A DNA stretch of 41,859 nucleotides from assembly GCA_002344355.1 (NCBI GenBank), contig DDTN01000049.1, positions 1-41,859 on the forward strand. The letters are read 5' to 3'. A program made the translations under genes and the position numbers. The notes under the pieces are model-generated. The model searched no databases. It saw only the letters and a list, made by a program, of their open reading frames with translations, and was not told the DNA's origin. This DNA is from Proteobacteria bacterium UBA2363. Its GTDB lineage: Bacteria > Pseudomonadota > Gammaproteobacteria > Xanthomonadales > UBA2363. This document shows, piece by piece, positions 38,985 to 41,859 of this stretch (its first letter is position 1; each line of letters starts with the position of its first letter).

Positions 38985-41859
38985 ATGCGCAACTGGCTGT
39001 ATTCCGTCCTGCTGCTGGCGTTGCCGACGCTGGCCCAGGCCGACGATCCCCGCTGCCTGCTGTCGTTCGACAGCGCGCGGCTCGACACCTGCACCGGCGA
39101 GGTCAAGCTCGCCAGCGAGGCGCTCGCGCCGCTGGCCGACCTCGACGGCCATGCCGGATCGCCGCTGCGGCTGGTCAAGTTCGACGGCCCGATCGACGCC
39201 GGCCAGCGCCAGGCCCTGGAGGCGCGCGGCGCGCGCATCATCGGCTACGCCCCCCACCATGCCTTCCTGGTGCGGATGGCGCCGGCCCTGGACGCCAGCG
39301 TGCGTACCATCCCGGGCGTCACCTGGACCGGTCCGTTCCTGCCGGCCTTCAAGGTCGACGTGAACATCGCCAACGACCTGGGCGGCACCGACATCGTCCG
39401 CGCCGGCGGCGTGCACAGCCTGACCGTCGCGCTGCACCCGGACGCCGATGCCGCAACCGCGCGTTCGGCGCTGCAGGCCGCGCCCGGCGTCTCCTTCCGC
39501 TTCACCGAGCAGGGCCACGACCACCAGCGCGTGGTGCTCTCGTTCGAGCACGCCCGGCTGGACCAGGCGGTGGCCTTCCTCGCCGGCCACGACGACGTCA
39601 CCAGCGTCAGCCTGCGCTGGGACGCCGAGTTCATGAACTCGCAGGCCGGCTGGCTGCACCAGAGCGGCACCAACACCGGCCCCAGCCAGCTGCCGATCTT
39701 CGAACGCGGCCTGTTCGGCTGCGGCCAGGTCGTGGCTGCGGCCGACTCCGGCCTGCACGCCGCCAACTGTTCGTTCGCCGACGCCGGCTTCGGGACCCCG
39801 GTCACCTCGGTGTGCGCCACCGGCTCCAGCTGCACCGCGACCACCCCGGACTTCAACCATCGCAAGGTCGGCGCGCACTACAAGTGGGACGGCAGCACCA
39901 GCGGCGGGCCCGCCGACGGCCACGGCCACGGCACCCACGTGATGGGCTCGATGGCCGGCAACAACCCGGCCGGTGCGGTCGACTGCGACACCTTCACCAG
40001 CCCCGGCGGCCTGACCAACCTCGACGGCACGGCGCCCGGCGCCAAGATCATCTCCCAGGAGATGGGCGCCAGCCTGCAGTACCTGAACTCGCTCGGCGGC
40101 ACCATCTACCACGCCGCCTCGATCGCCTACCAGAACGGCGCCCGCATCCACAACAACTCCTGGGGATCGAGCTGCCGCACCGGCCTCGCGCAGACCTGCA
40201 TCGCCGGCTGCCAGGTCGAGTACCGGCAGACCACCCGCGACGCCGATGCCATGGTCTGGGAGTTCCCGGAGATGGCCCTGTTCGTCGCCGCCGGCAACAG
40301 CGGCGGCCTGGGCGGCAACGCCGGCTGCGGCCCGGGCGCCGATGTCGGCAGCGCCGGCAACGCCAAGAACGTGTTCTCGATCGGCAGCAACAACCGCGGC
40401 ACCGGCGGCGACAACATGTCCGGCTTCTCCTCGCGCGGCCCGACCCAGGACCGGCGCAGCAAGCCCGACCTCACCGCGCAGGGCGCCAGCATCGTCTCGG
40501 CCTCGCGCACCGCCTGCGGCACCACCAGCATGAGCGGCACCTCGATGGCGACCCCGACCGCCGCCGGCCTGGCCGCCCTGGTCCGCGACTACCTCGCGCG
40601 CGGCTTCTATCCCGGCGGCACCGCCAACGCCGGCAATGCCATCGGCAACCCGTCGGCGGCGCTGGTCAAGGCGATCATGATCACCGGCGCCCGCTCGATC
40701 ACCGGCTCCGGCACCACCGGCGGCGCCCCCAGCCAGTCGCAGGGCTGGGGCCGCATCCATCTCGACGATGCCCTGTACTTCGCGGGCGACAGCAGGAACC
40801 TCTGGCTGCACGACGGCACCGCCGGCCTGCAGACCGGCGGCACCGACAACCACACGCTGGCGGTCACCGCGGGCCAGCCGCTGGTGGTGACCCTGACCTG
40901 GCACGACGCGCCGGCGCTGGTCAACGCCAATCCGCACACGGTCAACCTGCTGCGCCTCGAGGTGCAGGCGCCCAACGGCGACGTCTGGACCCAGAAGCTG
41001 CCGGCGACCGGCGGCCTGTCCAACCCGAACCCGCTGCAGGACACCACGACCAGCAATTACGACAACGTCAACAACGTCCACCAGATCCGCATCGCCAGCC
41101 CGCAGGCCGGCACCTGGCAGGTCCGCGTCCGCGGCATCCAGGTCGCCCAGGGACCGCAGCCCTATGCGCTGGCGGCCACCGGCGCCCTGACCGGCGTCAC
41201 CAACCCGGACTTCCAGCTGCAGGCGACACCGGGCAGCTTCGCGCTGTGCGCCGGCGACAACGCCAGCGTGGCGATCGGCGCGCTGGGCCTGGAAGGCTTC
41301 GACGACGCGGTCACCCTGTCGCTCGCCGGCCTGCCCGGCCCGGCCACCGGCAGCTTCTCGGCCAACCCGGTGACCCCGGCGAACCCGGCGGCCACCAGCA
41401 CCCTGACGCTGGCCAACACCGGCGGCCTTCCGGCCGGGCCGCTCAACCTCACCGTCAACGGCCAGTCGTCCGGCCCGGGCTTCCCTGCGACCAGCCGCAG
41501 CGTCGACATCGCGGTCACGGTGAGCGCGGGCACCCCGGCCGCCAGCACGCCGGCGACGCCGGCCAGCGGCGCCACGGGCCAGCCGCTGCAGCCGGCGTTC
41601 ACCTGGAGCGCGGTCGCCGGCGCCGACGGCTACCGTTTCGAGCTGGCCACCGATCCCGGCTTCGGCAACGTGGTGATCGACACCACCGTTCCCGGCACCA
41701 GCTTCTCGCCGGCCGCACCGCTGGCCAACAGCACCGACTACTGGTGGCGGGTGACCGCGTCCAACACCTGCGGCAGCAGCGCGGCCTCGGCGGTGTTCAG
41801 CTTCCGCACCCTGGGGCAGCCGGGCGAATGCGATGCCGGCGCCACCCCGGTCGACGTCT
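38985..41859 (+). CDS. Secreted subtilisin-family (S8) protease with C-terminal FN3-like domain (partial)
   Basis: Large extracellular serine protease; 958 codons are present and the gene runs off the window. The signal peptide is MRNWLYSVLLLALPTLAQA. A prodomain of about 210 residues (VKFDGPIDAGQRQALEARGA and onward, with a weakly repeated second half) precedes the catalytic domain (about 235-600). The triad is Asp254 in VVAAADSGLHA, His315 in GHGHGTHVMG and Ser520 in SMSGTSMATPTA, with oxyanion Asn in FVAAGNSGG. Cysteine pairs (SVCATGSSC, SSCRTGLAQTC) suggest disulfides. Beyond about 600 lie a jelly-roll-like domain (TLTWHDAPALVNANP), an Ig-like stretch and an FN3-like domain near 850-940 (FTWSAVAGADGYRFELA). 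ATG 38985 has AGGGAG seven bases upstream. The substrate is unknown. Confidence 0.94.
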   Translation, partial: MRNWLYSVLLLALPTLAQADDPRCLLSFDSARLDTCTGEVKLASEALAPLADLDGHAGSPLRLVKFDGPIDAGQRQALEARGARIIGYAPHHAFLVRMAPALDASVRTIPGVTWTGPFLPAFKVDVNIANDLGGTDIVRAGGVHSLTVALHPDADAATARSALQAAPGVSFRFTEQGHDHQRVVLSFEHARLDQAVAFLAGHDDVTSVSLRWDAEFMNSQAGWLHQSGTNTGPSQLPIFERGLFGCGQVVAAADSGLHAANCSFADAGFGTPVTSVCATGSSCTATTPDFNHRKVGAHYKWDGSTSGGPADGHGHGTHVMGSMAGNNPAGAVDCDTFTSPGGLTNLDGTAPGAKIISQEMGASLQYLNSLGGTIYHAASIAYQNGARIHNNSWGSSCRTGLAQTCIAGCQVEYRQTTRDADAMVWEFPEMALFVAAGNSGGLGGNAGCGPGADVGSAGNAKNVFSIGSNNRGTGGDNMSGFSSRGPTQDRRSKPDLTAQGASIVSASRTACGTTSMSGTSMATPTAAGLAALVRDYLARGFYPGGTANAGNAIGNPSAALVKAIMITGARSITGSGTTGGAPSQSQGWGRIHLDDALYFAGDSRNLWLHDGTAGLQTGGTDNHTLAVTAGQPLVVTLTWHDAPALVNANPHTVNLLRLEVQAPNGDVWTQKLPATGGLSNPNPLQDTTTSNYDNVNNVHQIRIASPQAGTWQVRVRGIQVAQGPQPYALAATGALTGVTNPDFQLQATPGSFALCAGDNASVAIGALGLEGFDDAVTLSLAGLPGPATGSFSANPVTPANPAATSTLTLANTGGLPAGPLNLTVNGQSSGPGFPATSRSVDIAVTVSAGTPAASTPATPASGATGQPLQPAFTWSAVAGADGYRFELATDPGFGNVVIDTTVPGTSFSPAAPLANSTDYWWRVTASNTCGSSAASAVFSFRTLGQPGECDAGATPVDV

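Overview
The window is chromosomal DNA of very high G+C content. It most likely comes from a gammaproteobacterium of the Xanthomonadales/Lysobacterales. The evidence is the gene order accB-accC-prmA-(DUF3426 gene)-fis-purH, the gmk-rpoZ-spoT-ridA-recG cluster, a eukaryotic-type class I aldolase near pyruvate kinase, and a secreted protein ending in an 'IFxDGFE'-like tail. Nearly every gene leaves long open shadow frames because of base composition. No phage, insertion sequence or CRISPR array is visible.

Region 1 (1-9886). fba (partial) and pyk lie on the minus strand and are separated by a block of about 7.6 kb read entirely on the plus strand. The block holds a DUF5916 outer-membrane protein, a ferritin-like protein, a small PQ-loop membrane protein, the end-joining proteins Ku and LigD, and a broken cysteine hydrolase. 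The ferritin-like, PQ-loop, Ku and LigD genes are tightly packed. They are preceded by a near-consensus sigma-54 (-24/-12) promoter. A repair operon under RpoN control, sitting between two glycolytic genes, is the most interesting arrangement in the window.

Region 2 (10041-16084). This part holds a PH-like membrane protein, a secreted S1E (alpha-lytic-type) protease on the minus strand, a 628-bp gene-free stretch with a perfect 18-unit heptamer tandem array (5 x GGGACCA, 13 x GGGATCA), a secreted beta-helix protein and a hemolysin III/PAQR-type membrane protein.

Region 3 (16316-22498). This is a housekeeping run on the plus strand: aroQ, accB, accC, prmA, a DUF3426 zinc-ribbon membrane protein, fis and purH. 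It covers the shikimate pathway, the start of fatty-acid synthesis, ribosomal protein L11 methylation, a nucleoid protein and purine synthesis.

Region 4 (22549-25310). Two overlapping minus-strand alkylation-repair genes (ogt and an Ada-AlkA fusion) diverge from ppa. A tRNA-Thr(TGT) gene follows.

Region 5 (25494-32742). A class II Fic protein with a C-terminal winged helix starts inside an A+T-rich palindrome that also contains its -10 element. A nucleoside hydrolase, a large MscK/MscM-like mechanosensitive channel and an unrecognised polytopic membrane protein follow.

Region 6 (32778-41859). The minus-strand stringent-response cluster gmk-rpoZ-spoT-ridA-recG has the ridA ribosome-binding site buried in a hairpin. 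It diverges from a large secreted subtilisin-family protease that runs off the window end. All regulatory calls come from reading the sequence by eye.
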